64,000 bases of DNA from Orlajensenia sp001423545 (GCA_001423545.1 LMOK01000003.1:930001-994000); one strand, 5' to 3'; positions 8,111 through 17,675 are shown, counted from the first letter of the stretch. Translations and numbers: made by a program. The notes: generated by a model from the sequence alone, not told the origin.

Positions 8111-9079
8111 GCGAGAGGCCTCGATGGCCAGCGCCGAGTAGAGACCCGGCAGGGTCAGTCCGGCAGCCTCGATCGCCTGGGGCACGAGTGAGGTCTCGGT
8201 CATCCCCGGAAGAATGTTGGCCTCCAGGAACCACGGGGTTCCCTCGGCGTCGACGATCAGGTCGATGCGCGACAACTGACGCAGGTGCAGCAGTTCATGG
8301 ATGGCCACAGCCGTCTCCGCCACCCGCTTGGCGACTTCATCAGAGAGTCGCGCAGGCGTGTAGAACAGTGTCTCCCCCGCGTTGTAGCGGTCGTCGAAGC
8401 TGTAGACGCCACTGAGGGGCTCGATCTCGACGGCCGGAAGCGCGTGGGCACCCTGTCCGTCGTCCACAACGGCGACGGCGACCTCGGTTCCCGTGACATG
8501 GCGTTCAACGAAAGCCGTGTCCGAGTAGCTGTACGCCTCGACCATGGCGCGGGGCAGCTCTGACGCCTCTCGGACGATCGAGACGCCCTGCGCGGATCCG
8601 CCTTGGGAGGGCTTGACCACGACGGGGAACGGCAGCGCGGCCGATACACGCTCGAGCACGTCGGCGGCCCCGAGGTCCCGGAACGTCTCGCGCCCCAGGG
8701 TGATCGAGTCGGGTGTCGCGAATCCTGCTCGGCGGATGAGTGCCTTCGCCACCGGCTTCAGCCAGGCGAGGGAGGCATCGTCACCGCGCGCACCGATGAA
8801 CGGGATCCCCGTGGTCTCGAGGAGAGACAGCAGGGCGCCATCCTCTCCCGTCGTGCCGTGGAGGGCCGGCCAGATGACATCGGGGCGATGCTCGGCGAGG
8901 CGGGAGAACAGGGAGGCGTCAGGGTCGACGACCCGGACCGTGTGTCCGGCTGTCGTGAGCGCGTCGGCGATGCGGCGGCCGCTGCGGAGCGAGACGTCGC
9001 GCTCGTGCGAGATGCCTCCGGCGAGCACGACGATGTCGAGGCTGGGCGTGGAGCTCTCTGACGGGGCGTGGGTGGTCAT
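8108..9079 (-). CDS. ddl: D-alanine--D-alanine ligase family (ATP-grasp)
   Basis: Ddl joins two D-alanines for peptidoglycan stem peptides, using ATP. The 323-residue product begins with MTTHAPSESS and then shows the N-terminal GGISHERDVSLRSGRR block, WPALHGTTGEDGALLSLLE with G(I/V)PF, the ATP-grasp strand FPVVVKPSQGGSAQG, and the C-terminal EANILPGMTETSLVP. Length is at the short end of the family. The start at 9079 is chosen because it directly precedes the conserved core. It lies 23 bp downstream of a PLP aminotransferase, likely co-transcribed. A chromosome may carry a second ddl elsewhere, so its physiological share is unknown. Confidence 0.88.
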   Translation of the reverse strand: MTTHAPSESSTPSLDIVVLAGGISHERDVSLRSGRRIADALTTAGHTVRVVDPDASLFSRLAEHRPDVIWPALHGTTGEDGALLSLLETTGIPFIGARGDDASLAWLKPVAKALIRRAGFATPDSITLGRETFRDLGAADVLERVSAALPFPVVVKPSQGGSAQGVSIVREASELPRAMVEAYSYSDTAFVERHVTGTEVAVAVVDDGQGAHALPAVEIEPLSGVYSFDDRYNAGETLFYTPARLSDEVAKRVAETAVAIHELLHLRQLSRIDLIVDAEGTPWFLEANILPGMTETSLVPQAIEAAGLTLPGLYSALAIEASR

Positions 9080-9102
9080 GATGTCCGTTTCGTCAGTCGA
9101 GG

Positions 9103-10416
9103 TCAGTTGAGATCGGTGGGCGGGAGGCTGAACCGGGTGGAGTTCCGTACCGAGGTGAGGCTTCCCGTGCCGGCGAAGGTGTCGAGAAGTTCGAGTTCGC
9201 CGCGCAGGACGTTCGACAGTCGACGGATGCCGAGTCGGATCTGTTCTGGAGTGGGGTAGCAGAACGACAGGCGGATGTTCTGATGACCGCCTCCGTCGCC
9301 GTAGAAGGCCGTGCCCGGCGTGTAGGCGACGAGTTCTTTCACGGCACGAGGCAGCATCGCCTTGGAATCGAGGGGTTCGGGCAGGGTGAGCCACACGTAG
9401 AACCCGCCGTGGGGGTTTGTCCAGGTGAGCTCGGGCAGGTACTCCCCCAGCGCCGAGAGCATGGCCTCCTTACGCTCGCGATAGACGCCGCGGAAGGTGT
9501 CGATCTGCCCTTTCCAGTCGGCGGTCTCGAGGTACTTCGAAATGACGAGCTGGCTGAACGAGCTGGGCGACAGCACGGCGGCCTCATTGGCGAGAACGAG
9601 CTTCTCCCGGATGGCGTGCGGCGCCAGGGCCCATCCGGTGCGGAATCCCGGAGCCAGGGTCTTGGAGAAGGTGCCGAGGTAGATCACGCCGTCCTCCTCG
9701 ACCGACCGCATGGCATCCGGGGCCGGCTGGTCGAAGTAGAGCAGGCCGTAGGGATTGTCCTCCAGCACGAGGATGTCGTTGTCTCGAGCGATCTGCAGGA
9801 TCTCGACTCGGCGCTCCCAACTGAGGGTGACCCCGGCGGGATTGTGGAACGAGGGGATCGTGTACAGGAACTTGATGGTGCGCCCAGCCGCCTTCAGGCG
9901 AGCGATGTGCTCGCGCAGCGCCTCGGGGATGAGGCCATGCTCGTCCATCGGCACGTGGTCGATATCGGCCTGGTACGAGCGGAAGATGACCATCGCGGTG
10001 ACGTAACTGGGGCCCTCGGAGATGACGACGTCGCCGGGGTCGAGGAAGAGCTTGCTGACGAGCTCCAGCGCATGCTGGGATCCGGTGGTCACCACGACAT
10101 CGTCGGCATTGGCACGAATGCCCTCGAGCGCCATGACCTCGAGGATCTGCTCGCGCAGCTTGGGGACACCCTGGCCGGAACCGTATTGCAACGCGACCGG
10201 GCCTTCTGTTCGCATCACATCGTCCATCGCGCCTTGGATGAGATCGCGAGGGAGGGCGGAGACGAAGGGCATGCCCCCGGCGAGCGAGACCACCTCGGGG
10301 CGTGAGGCCACGGCGAACAGGGCGCGCACCTCACTGGCGCGCAGACCGGCGGCTCGCTCGGCGTAGTGGTGGAACCACGGGTCGAGGTTGTTGCCGGACT
10401 GCGCTCTGTCGTTCAC
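9103..10416 (-). CDS. PLP-dependent aminotransferase, class I/II (2-aminoadipate/MocR-core type)
   Basis: This is a fold-type I aminotransferase that exchanges amino groups between amino acids and 2-oxoacids; the substrate cannot be read from sequence. The 437-residue product starts at GTG 10416. Family blocks are SLAGGMPFVSALP, the glycine-rich LQYGSGQGVPKLREQI, TIPSFHNPAGVTL, LVLEDNPYGLLYFD, the PLP lysine in TFSKTLAPGFRTGW, and NIRLSFCY near the end. It closely resembles the LysN/2-aminoadipate transaminase group. It sits between trxA and the D-Ala-D-Ala ligase, where mycobacteria instead have cwlM. Confidence 0.9.
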   Translation of the reverse strand: MNDRAQSGNNLDPWFHHYAERAAGLRASEVRALFAVASRPEVVSLAGGMPFVSALPRDLIQGAMDDVMRTEGPVALQYGSGQGVPKLREQILEVMALEGIRANADDVVVTTGSQHALELVSKLFLDPGDVVISEGPSYVTAMVIFRSYQADIDHVPMDEHGLIPEALREHIARLKAAGRTIKFLYTIPSFHNPAGVTLSWERRVEILQIARDNDILVLEDNPYGLLYFDQPAPDAMRSVEEDGVIYLGTFSKTLAPGFRTGWALAPHAIREKLVLANEAAVLSPSSFSQLVISKYLETADWKGQIDTFRGVYRERKEAMLSALGEYLPELTWTNPHGGFYVWLTLPEPLDSKAMLPRAVKELVAYTPGTAFYGDGGGHQNIRLSFCYPTPEQIRLGIRRLSNVLRGELELLDTFAGTGSLTSVRNSTRFSLPPTDLN

Positions 10417-10512
10417 TGGGTGATCCGTTCTGTGAGGGTTCCATGCTATTCGTCGCCGCCGATCGGCCGTGACGTGTGTCGTCCGCCGCGCTGGGCGCCC
10501 GGGGAAACGAAA

Positions 10513-10542
10513 AGACCCGCCCGGCGTGAGCCGGACGGGTCT
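10513..10542 (-). terminator. Rho-independent terminator of trxB-trxA
   Basis: A 13-bp stem with a 4-nt loop lies downstream of trxA on the minus strand. The single C/A mismatch in DNA becomes a G-U pair in the leftward RNA, and the stem is followed by UUUUCGUUU, so it is orientated for trxA. Confidence 0.8.
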
Positions 10543-10562
10543 CGAGTCGTTCGAGCGGCCGG

Positions 10563-10886
10563 CTACGAGATGTAGGCGGCGAGGTCGGCCTCGAGGGCGG
10601 GCTTCGGCTTGGCGCCGATGACGGTCTTGACGACCTCGCCTGCCTGGTAGACCTTGAACGCGGGGATCGACGTGATCTGGTACTTCATCGCGAGCTGGGG
10701 GTTCTCGTCGACGTTCACCTTGACGATGTCGATCTTGTCGGAGTGCTCGGACGCGATCTGGTCGAGGATCGGGGAGACGGCACGGCAGGGGCCGCACCAC
10801 TCTGCCCAGAAGTCGACGAGGACGGTCTTCTCGCTCTTCAGGACCTCGGCGTCGAATGTCGCTTCGGTGACGGCACGTGCAGTCAT
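10563..10886 (-). CDS. trxA: Thioredoxin
   Basis: Thioredoxin is a cytoplasmic disulfide reductase recharged by TrxB. The 107-residue product has the active site WAEWCGPCRAVSPIL with Cys31 and Cys34, the cis-Pro region ITSIPAFKVY and the C-terminal GAKPKPALEADLAAYI. Two ATGs are near the start (10892 and 10886); AGGAG lies 7 nt before 10886 but only 1 nt before 10892, so I chose 10886. trxB lies 52 bp upstream, and a terminator follows. Confidence 0.97.
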   Translation of the reverse strand: MTARAVTEATFDAEVLKSEKTVLVDFWAEWCGPCRAVSPILDQIASEHSDKIDIVKVNVDENPQLAMKYQITSIPAFKVYQAGEVVKTVIGAKPKPALEADLAAYIS

Positions 10887-10938
10887 TCTCATTCTCCTTC
10901 TGTGGATGTCGGATGCGCGGGTCGGGTGACCCGCGAGA

Positions 10939-11919
10939 TCAGTGCGCTGAGACGAGCGCGTCAGCGTCGGCCGGGACGGGCCCGTCGGGCAGGATCTCGG
11001 GGATCGACGCGAGGAAGTGCTCGGCGTCGAGAGCGGCCACGGTACCGGAACCTGCAGCCGTGATGGCCTGTCGGTAGGTCGGGTCGATCACATCGCCAGC
11101 AGCGAAAACGCCGGTCAGGGACGTTTTCGACGACCGACCGTCGACCGCGATCGTGCCCTCGGGGGTGAGCTGCAGCTGGCCGTGCACGAGGTGGGTGCGC
11201 GGGTCGTTGCCGATGGCGACGAACAGGCCGCCGATCTCGATCTCACTCTGCTCGCCCGTCACGGTGTCGCGCAGGATCAGGCCGCTGGCGGCATCCGTTC
11301 CCGTGATGCCCACGACCTCGCTGTTCCAGATGAACTCGATCTTCGGGTCGTTGAACGCGCGCTCCTGCATGATCTTGGAGGCGCGCAGTTCACCCTTGCG
11401 GTGGATGACGATGACCTTGGAGCCGAATCGGGTGAGGAAGGTGGCCTCCTCCATGGCGGAGTCGCCGCCACCGACGACGGCGATGACCTTCTCCTTGAAG
11501 AAGAAGCCGTCGCACGTGGCGCACCAGGAGACACCGCGACCGGAGAGACGCTCCTCGTCTGCGAGGCCGAGCTTGCGGTAGGCGGAGCCTGTCGCGAAGA
11601 TCACGGCCTGAGCCTCGAGAGTCTCGCCGGAGCCGAGGGTGACCTTCTTGACGTCACCGTCGAGCTCGAGGTTCACGACGTCGTCGTAGACGACCTCGGT
11701 TCCGAACTTCTCGGCCTGCTCCTGCATCTGCATCATGAGCTCGGGGCCCTGGATGCCGGCAGGGAATCCGGGGAAGTTCTCAACCTCTGTCGTGTTCATG
11801 AGCTCGCCTCCGACCTGCACCGAGCTGGCGATGAGCAGCGGCTCGAGCTGGGCACGCGCCGCGTAGATCGCAGCGGTGAAACCGGCAGGACCAGAGCCGA
11901 TGATGATGAGCTGACGCAC
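10939..11919 (-). CDS. trxB: Thioredoxin-disulfide reductase
   Basis: TrxB transfers electrons from NADPH through FAD to thioredoxin. The 326-residue protein starts at GTG 11919, preceded by AAGGAG with 6-nt spacing. It has the FAD motif GSGPAGFTAAIYAAR at the N-terminus, the redox centre WCATCDGFFF, the NADPH motif VVGGGDSAMEEA, and the C-terminal FAD block GVFAAGDVIDPTYRQ. It forms the trxB-trxA operon, next to murJ as in mycobacteria. Confidence 0.97.
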   Translation of the reverse strand: MRQLIIIGSGPAGFTAAIYAARAQLEPLLIASSVQVGGELMNTTEVENFPGFPAGIQGPELMMQMQEQAEKFGTEVVYDDVVNLELDGDVKKVTLGSGETLEAQAVIFATGSAYRKLGLADEERLSGRGVSWCATCDGFFFKEKVIAVVGGGDSAMEEATFLTRFGSKVIVIHRKGELRASKIMQERAFNDPKIEFIWNSEVVGITGTDAASGLILRDTVTGEQSEIEIGGLFVAIGNDPRTHLVHGQLQLTPEGTIAVDGRSSKTSLTGVFAAGDVIDPTYRQAITAAGSGTVAALDAEHFLASIPEILPDGPVPADADALVSAH

Positions 11920-12053
11920 GTGAAACTCCTTGGATCACAAGACCGTGGCGCCCGTTCGGACGCCTGGCTGTTGGGTACAACACAGTGTACGGGGGCGCTA
12001 TTCCAACGCTGTGAGGAGGGTGGGAGCGGCGCGGAGCGGATGCCGAAGGAGCG

Positions 12054-13676
12054 TCAGCCCCGCCGCAGCCGGGCGAGGATCGGATCGAGGAACACCCGGA
12101 ACTCGCTCGAGCGGAGCAGGAGCAGGCCGCCGGCATACAACGCACTCATGACGGCACCGATGATCACCATGCTGATGATCGCCCCGAACCGTCCGGACAC
12201 GGCGAATCCGCCCGGTGTGGTGCCGCCCAGGGCGATGAGAAGCCCCACACCCGCAGCGACGGGCACGACAGCTGCTGCGAGGTACTTCCCGAGACTGCGG
12301 AGGATGCGTGCGCCGTCGAGGGATCCCAGTCGACGGTGGAGAAGTATGGTCGCGAGGGTCAGTTGCAGGATGCACGCGATGCTGACGGATGCCGCGATGC
12401 CGATGGCGGTGAGGTGCAGAGGGAGCAACAGGCAGAGCAGCACCAGCACGGTGACGACGATGGTCTGGAACAGCGTGAAGAAGAACGGTGTGCGGGTGTC
12501 GCCGAGCGCGTAGAAGGTGCGCTGCACGACGAAGAGGATGCAGAACGGGACGAGTCCGATCACGTACGCGATGATCACGTTGCCGAAGGCCTGCACCTGG
12601 TCGAACGAGACGCTGCTGAATACGGCGCTGAACGGATAGGCGCAGACGATGAGGCCCGCGGCAGCGAGAACGATGATCAGGCTGATGCCGCGGGTGGCCG
12701 AGGAGACGTCGGTGCGCAGGTCTGAGAGCCGGTCGTGCGAGACGTGCTCGGCCATGCGCGTGAAGTAGGCGGTCGCGATCGAGACCGTGATCACCGAGTG
12801 GGGGAGCATGAAGATGAGCCAGGCGTTGGAGAGGGCCGTTGCGGAGGGATTGCCCTCGGGGCCGGATGCGCTGCCGACCACGATGGTCTCGACGACACCC
12901 GCGAGGCTGCTGAGGATGAGCATGCCGAAGGTCCAGCTGGCCATCCGGCCGGCGGATCCGAGGCCGACCCCGCGCCATCTGAAGTCGGGGCGGTACCGGA
13001 GTCCGATGCGGCGCCAGAAGTAGAACAGTACGAGCGCCTGCGCCGCCACGCCCAGGGTTGCCGATCCGCCGATGACGGCGATCATCGCCGGGGTCCAGTC
13101 CGAAGCGACGCGCACGCCGTCCGAGTCGGCGCCGAAGAGGAGCACGAAGGTGGCGAGACCGGCGATGGCGACGACGTTGTTGAGCACAGGGGCCCAGGTG
13201 TAGGGGCCGAACGAGCGCCGGGCGTTGAGCACCTCGCCGAGGACCGTGTACAGGCCGTAGAAGAAGATCTGCGGGAGGCACCAGAAGGCGAAGGCCGTGA
13301 CGAGCGCGCGCTGGTCAGGGGAGAGGAGCGGGCCGAGGATGAGGCTGAGCACGGGGGCGAGGAGCGTGGCGAGGACCGCCGTTCCCGCGAGGATGACGAG
13401 GGCGACCGTCACGAGCTTGTTGATGTACGCGACTCCGCCGTCGGCGTGAAGCCCTGCCCGGACGATCTGCGGCACCAGGACCGCGCTGAGCACTCCCCCG
13501 GCGACGATGGCGTAGATCGTGTTCGGCAGCTGGTTGGCGATGGTGAACGCGTCGGTGCTGACACCGACGAGGCCGATCGTGCTCACCAGCAGGATCGCCT
13601 TCACGAACCCGAGGATGCGGGAGACGATCGTGCCGGAGGCGAGGAAGGCGCTCGCGCGGCCGATGCCGTCAGCCAC
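12054..13676 (-). CDS. murJ: Lipid II flippase MurJ (MviN)
   Basis: MurJ moves lipid-linked peptidoglycan precursor across the membrane. The 540-residue protein has roughly 14 hydrophobic segments. Early family blocks are LASGTIVSRILGFVKAILL and the QLPNTIYAIVAGGVLSAVLVP region. GTG 13676 is chosen because GAGGAG lies 4-5 nt upstream; its first 8 bp overlap the end of the DUF6049 gene, so the two are coupled. No extra kinase-like C-terminal domain is present, unlike the mycobacterial MviN, and the protein ends with LARLRRG. Confidence 0.93.
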   Translation of the reverse strand: MADGIGRASAFLASGTIVSRILGFVKAILLVSTIGLVGVSTDAFTIANQLPNTIYAIVAGGVLSAVLVPQIVRAGLHADGGVAYINKLVTVALVILAGTAVLATLLAPVLSLILGPLLSPDQRALVTAFAFWCLPQIFFYGLYTVLGEVLNARRSFGPYTWAPVLNNVVAIAGLATFVLLFGADSDGVRVASDWTPAMIAVIGGSATLGVAAQALVLFYFWRRIGLRYRPDFRWRGVGLGSAGRMASWTFGMLILSSLAGVVETIVVGSASGPEGNPSATALSNAWLIFMLPHSVITVSIATAYFTRMAEHVSHDRLSDLRTDVSSATRGISLIIVLAAAGLIVCAYPFSAVFSSVSFDQVQAFGNVIIAYVIGLVPFCILFVVQRTFYALGDTRTPFFFTLFQTIVVTVLVLLCLLLPLHLTAIGIAASVSIACILQLTLATILLHRRLGSLDGARILRSLGKYLAAAVVPVAAGVGLLIALGGTTPGGFAVSGRFGAIISMVIIGAVMSALYAGGLLLLRSSEFRVFLDPILARLRRG

Positions 13677-16158
13677 GCGGCTCCTCGGTGCCGGCGTCGT
13701 CCTCGGCATCGGCTGTAACCACATCATCCGGTTCAGAGTCGCCGGCCGGAGTGGACGAGGATGTAACCACATCAGAGGGTTCGGATGCATCGGTGCCGGC
13801 ATCCGTCGCGGTATTCACATCGGGATCAGCGGTTTCGTGGGAGTCAGGTGACTCGGTGGCCCCAGCGGCGGCCGCGGCCCGCTCCCGCCGGCGACGTCGG
13901 ATGGTGCGCACGACCCCGAAGCCGAAGAACAGCACCACGAGGGTTCCGAGGATGGCGGCCCCGATGCCCTCCCAGTCGGCGTGCACGTTGGCGACGACGG
14001 TGTACGGCTGCCCGATCGCGACGCCGGTGGCGCTCGTCAGGGCGATGGTGAGCCCGACCGTGCCGCTTCCGACCTGGGCACTGACGGGGATCTTCACCGA
14101 CGAGCTGGACCCGGCCTCGACCGTGACATCGACACCGTTGTCGACGACGAGGCGCCCGTTCGACGGAGTCGCCTCGACGTGCACCGTGACGGCCGAGGTG
14201 AAGTCGTTCTTGATGGAGACGGGGATCGCCGTCGGGCTGCCGACGACCAGCACGGAGCTCGACGGCGACACCGAGACCGAGTTCAGCGTCGCGACGCTCG
14301 CCTCCCGGTGTTCGGCGAGGGCCTCAGCCCACTCTCCGGGTTGTTGCGAGATCCAGCCGATCGACAGCAGCCCGAGCAGCTCCGACCGCTCACGTCCGGT
14401 CAGGACTGTCGGGTCGGTCAGCGCGGTCGAGAAGGCCGTGAGAGCTGCCTCGTCCTCGAGCAGGGGGGGAACGGCTGCGACCCGATCAGCTGACTCCCCC
14501 ACATCGGAGAGGGCGACGGATGCCGCGGGCGAACCGAGCGACGAGAGCAGGGGTGCCGGGGCCGCCCACGCGAGCTGCGCGATGGCATCCAGTGTGGCCG
14601 GGAGGCGCGCCGCGTTCGCGGGCCAGCCGCGGTCGAGCGCCGCCAGCACCGTGGACGGGGTGTCGCCCTCGGAGGAGGCGACGGCGAGGATGGCGGCCAC
14701 CTGGTCCATCGCGCTGCGCCAGTCGAGGTCGGTGGTCGCGCCGACAGCGGCGCTCAGCGCCGTGGACAGGCGATCGTCGGCGAGAGCGACGATCACGTCG
14801 CCATCGTTCGCGACGGCGGACGCACGCGGGGTCGTCGTGCCGGGATCGGCGAGATCGGAACTCGAGACGATGGTGGTGGTGAGGCCGTTGGCGGCGAAGA
14901 CCGCGGGGTCGGGCGCGGCGATGGTGCCGGCATCGGGCCAGGCGACGTTGGTGGCGGTGTACGGCCACGACAGCAGGTCGGCAAGGGTGGGCTGCACCGT
15001 CGGCATCGCCGCGCTCGGGGAGACCGTCTGCTCCTCGGTCGGCTCCGGCTCCTCGGTGGATCCCGGGGTGGGCGTGGCTGCATCCGTGCTGCGCACCCCG
15101 GAATCGGAGGAGCTGGGCTCGGCTGCGGGCGAGTCGGTGGCGGTCGGCGTGGGCGTGGGCGTCGCGGTCTCATCGGAGAAGTTGGCGGGGTCGATGGCGT
15201 AGTCGAGCGAGATGGGGCCGAGCAACTCGGTCAGGCCGGCCTGCGCCTGCACGGCCAGGTCGGCATCCGCCCACGCCAGGGGGAAGGTCTCGTTGTCGAG
15301 GGCGGCGAGCTGCTCCAGCCACGCGACAGCGGTCTCGGGGGCACTCGTTCCGAGCACGCGGATCGACGCGATGATCATCGGATCGATGCCGACGGCGACC
15401 TCTCGACCGACCACGCCATTCAGCTGTTTCGTGAGCAGGCCGCCCGGTCGGGTGAGCTGGGCGAGGTCCTCGGCGGTGAGTATTCCAGTCCCACTGACCG
15501 GGGCGGTGATGCTCATGGCCACGGCGACGGGCGTGACCGCCGTGGGTTCCCCGGCGTACCAGGTGACGGTTCCCCGGCCCTCTGCCACGTCGGCGTCGCC
15601 CGAGGTGTACGTCGCGGCGATTCCGCGCGCTCCCCACTCCGAACCGGTGAGGTCGACGGATGCCGCCGGGATCGACGCGGTGAGAGTGGTGTTGCCTGCG
15701 GGAGCGAGCCGCGGAACGTCGACGGTGACGGTGGGTCCGGCATCCGTCACCGACGAGTCCTCCTCATCGGTCGGAGCATCGAGCCAGGCGTCGAGTTCGC
15801 TGCGGGTCGCGATGCGGTCGGGGTCGAGCACGACGTCGACAGTGCCGGGCTCGATCGTCGTCGTTCCGGCGTTGTTGAGGGTCAGCGTGACGATGAGATC
15901 CTGCCCGGGACCGATCTGGGGGGTCGTGGCGAGCGAGACCGTGACGTCGCCGGGGTCCGCGGCTGCCCGGACGGACGACGGGTTTCCGGACGCAGCGCCC
16001 GAAGCGAGCGCAGTCGCCGAGCCCGCCGGCACGATGAGGCCGCAGGCGGCCAGTGCGAGGCCACCGAGAGCTGCCACTGCGGCGACGCGCAGGGGCGTGC
16101 GGCGGCCGGAGGAGAGGGGAGGTGCCGACCGACGCGCAGCATCGGTGTCGGCCATCAT
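13669..16158 (-). CDS. DUF6049-type membrane-anchored exported protein
   Basis: I recognise this as the large actinobacterial protein usually encoded directly upstream of murJ (Rv3909-like position). The 829-residue product has a hydrophobic N-terminal signal/anchor (about residues 25-50), a long Ala/Thr/Ser/Asp-rich extracellular region, a Pro/Thr/Ser/Glu linker at about 320-380, Ig-like beta blocks near 650-730, a transmembrane segment around 745-770, then a basic RRRRRER stretch and an acidic tail. Function is unknown; linkage to murJ suggests a cell-envelope role. Two adjacent ATGs (16158, 16155) have no Shine-Dalgarno but lie just after a TAGAAT hexamer. Confidence 0.8.
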   Translation of the reverse strand: MMADTDAARRSAPPLSSGRRTPLRVAAVAALGGLALAACGLIVPAGSATALASGAASGNPSSVRAAADPGDVTVSLATTPQIGPGQDLIVTLTLNNAGTTTIEPGTVDVVLDPDRIATRSELDAWLDAPTDEEDSSVTDAGPTVTVDVPRLAPAGNTTLTASIPAASVDLTGSEWGARGIAATYTSGDADVAEGRGTVTWYAGEPTAVTPVAVAMSITAPVSGTGILTAEDLAQLTRPGGLLTKQLNGVVGREVAVGIDPMIIASIRVLGTSAPETAVAWLEQLAALDNETFPLAWADADLAVQAQAGLTELLGPISLDYAIDPANFSDETATPTPTPTATDSPAAEPSSSDSGVRSTDAATPTPGSTEEPEPTEEQTVSPSAAMPTVQPTLADLLSWPYTATNVAWPDAGTIAAPDPAVFAANGLTTTIVSSSDLADPGTTTPRASAVANDGDVIVALADDRLSTALSAAVGATTDLDWRSAMDQVAAILAVASSEGDTPSTVLAALDRGWPANAARLPATLDAIAQLAWAAPAPLLSSLGSPAASVALSDVGESADRVAAVPPLLEDEAALTAFSTALTDPTVLTGRERSELLGLLSIGWISQQPGEWAEALAEHREASVATLNSVSVSPSSSVLVVGSPTAIPVSIKNDFTSAVTVHVEATPSNGRLVVDNGVDVTVEAGSSSSVKIPVSAQVGSGTVGLTIALTSATGVAIGQPYTVVANVHADWEGIGAAILGTLVVLFFGFGVVRTIRRRRRERAAAAAGATESPDSHETADPDVNTATDAGTDASEPSDVVTSSSTPAGDSEPDDVVTADAEDDAGTEEPRG

Positions 16159-16165
16159 GCGTGAG

Positions 16166-16171
16166 ATTCTA
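16166..16171 (-). promoter_or_regulatory. -10 element TAGAAT for a leaderless DUF6049-murJ transcript
   Basis: On the minus strand TAGAAT lies 7 nt before the first ATG of the DUF6049 gene, which has no Shine-Dalgarno site. This spacing fits transcription starting at or next to the start codon. Confidence 0.45.
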
Positions 16172-16229
16172 CGGCGTGGGGGCTGCTCGGCTCCTGTGCG
16201 CCGAGCCGAGGGGTCATTCTTCGACGCTC

Positions 16230-16235
16230 TACCAT
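16230..16235 (+). promoter_or_regulatory. -10 element TACCAT for a leaderless cca transcript
   Basis: TACCAT lies 6 nt before ATG 16242. The only purine-rich stretch (GGAGG) ends 1-2 nt before the ATG, too close for a ribosome binding site. It is divergent to the TAGAAT element of the DUF6049 gene, 58 bp apart. Confidence 0.4.
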
Positions 16236-16241
16236 GGAGGC

Positions 16242-17675
16242 ATGCAGAGCGTCGCGGCAGCCCTCGTGCGGTTGGGTGAAGTCGCCTCCTCCCCCACCGT
16301 CTCCCGTCTGGCGACCGCCTTCGCCGCCGCAGGGCACGAACTGGCGCTCGTCGGAGGCCCCGTTCGCGACGCCTTCCTCGGGCGGGCGGCACACGACCTC
16401 GACTTCACGACGGATGCCACTCCCGACCAGATCCTCGCGATCATCACGCCCATCAGTGAGGCGCACTGGGACATCGGCCGGCAGTTCGGCACCATCGGGG
16501 CGAAGATCGCCGGTGAGACCGTCGAGGTCACCACCTATCGCGCAGACAGCTATGACGGCGAGAGCCGCAAGCCCGACGTCGTCTTCGGCTCCTCTCTCGA
16601 GGACGACCTCCTCAGGCGCGACTTCACGGTGAACGCCCTGGCGCTGCGCCTGCCCGAGATGAAACTGGTCGACCCGTCGGGCGGCATCGACGACATGCTC
16701 GAGGGGCGCCTGCGCACGCCATCCTCCCCCGCCGTCTCCTTCGGCGACGATCCGCTCCGCATGATGCGCGCCTGCAGGTTCACGGCCCAGCTCGGGTTCC
16801 TCGTCGACGACGAGACCGAGGCGGCGCTCACCGAGCTGGCCCCCAGCATCGACCGCATCTCGGCTGAACGGGTGAACGAGGAGCTCTCCAAGCTCCTCAA
16901 GACCGATGAGCCGCGACGCGGTCTCGAACTGCTCGTGGACTCCGGTCTGGCGGCCCGCGTCCTGCCCGAGCTGCCGGCGCTGCGCCTCGAGGTCGACGAG
17001 CACCACCACCACAAGGACGTCTACCAGCACAGTCTCACCGTGCTCGAGCAGGCCATCGGTTACGAGAAGGCGCGGGGCAATCTCGTCAGCCCCGACCTCA
17101 CCCTGCGCCTGGCCGCGCTCCTGCACGACATCGGCAAGCCGGCCACGCGCAAGCTGGAGGCCGGCGGAATCGTGAGCTTCCACCACCACGACGTCGTCGG
17201 CGCCAAGCTCGCTCGCAAGCGCCTGCGCGAACTGCGGTTCGACAACGACACCATCGCTGCGGTGTCGCGACTCATCGAGTTGCACCTGCGGTTCTTCGGC
17301 TACACCGAGGGTGCGTGGACGGACTCGGCCGTTCGACGCTACGTGCGCGACGCCGGCGACCAGCTCGAGCGCCTGCACATCCTCACCCGCGCCGACGTCA
17401 CGACCCGCAACAAGCGCAAGGCCGACCGCCTCGCGTTCGCCTATGACGACATCGAGCGACGGATGGCCGAGCTGGCCGAGCAGGAGGAGCTCGCGGCCGT
17501 TCGACCCGACCTCGACGGCGAGCAGATCATGGCGATCCTCGGCATCCGTCCCGGGAGAGAGGTCGGAGAGGCCTACAGGTTCCTCCTCGAACTGCGGCTC
17601 GACGATGGACCCCTCGGCGAGGAGGTCGCCGCCGAGCGCCTACGCGCCTGGTGGGCTGAGCGCTCCGGCGCCTAG
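16242..17675 (+). CDS. cca: CCA tRNA nucleotidyltransferase (poly(A) polymerase family)
   Basis: This enzyme adds or repairs the 3' CCA of tRNAs. The 477-residue product has the nucleotidyltransferase motif LVGGPVRDAFLG (residues 36-47) followed by metal-binding Asp52 and Asp54 in HDLDF, the RRDFTVNALA block, and MMRACRF/ISAERV region. A C-terminal HD domain shows HHHHKDVYQHS and LAALLHDIGKPATR. In mycobacteria a Nudix gene (mutT4) separates the equivalent genes; none is present here. Confidence 0.94.
   Translation: MQSVAAALVRLGEVASSPTVSRLATAFAAAGHELALVGGPVRDAFLGRAAHDLDFTTDATPDQILAIITPISEAHWDIGRQFGTIGAKIAGETVEVTTYRADSYDGESRKPDVVFGSSLEDDLLRRDFTVNALALRLPEMKLVDPSGGIDDMLEGRLRTPSSPAVSFGDDPLRMMRACRFTAQLGFLVDDETEAALTELAPSIDRISAERVNEELSKLLKTDEPRRGLELLVDSGLAARVLPELPALRLEVDEHHHHKDVYQHSLTVLEQAIGYEKARGNLVSPDLTLRLAALLHDIGKPATRKLEAGGIVSFHHHDVVGAKLARKRLRELRFDNDTIAAVSRLIELHLRFFGYTEGAWTDSAVRRYVRDAGDQLERLHILTRADVTTRNKRKADRLAFAYDDIERRMAELAEQEELAAVRPDLDGEQIMAILGIRPGREVGEAYRFLLELRLDDGPLGEEVAAERLRAWWAERSGA

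Noticed and set aside
7754..8191. Possible coding gene in the parS-rich gap
   Set aside because: The frame has Arg/Ala-rich low-complexity sequence, contains parS sites and runs into the antisense of ddl without any family match.
11912..11921. parS-like half site (CACGTGAAAC) at the trxB start
   Set aside because: Only one arm of the palindrome is present and it coincides with the start codon region.
12735..13718. Frame antisense to murJ with 327 codons
   Set aside because: No recognisable motifs and highly repetitive acidic sequence; it is the complement of a clear MurJ gene.
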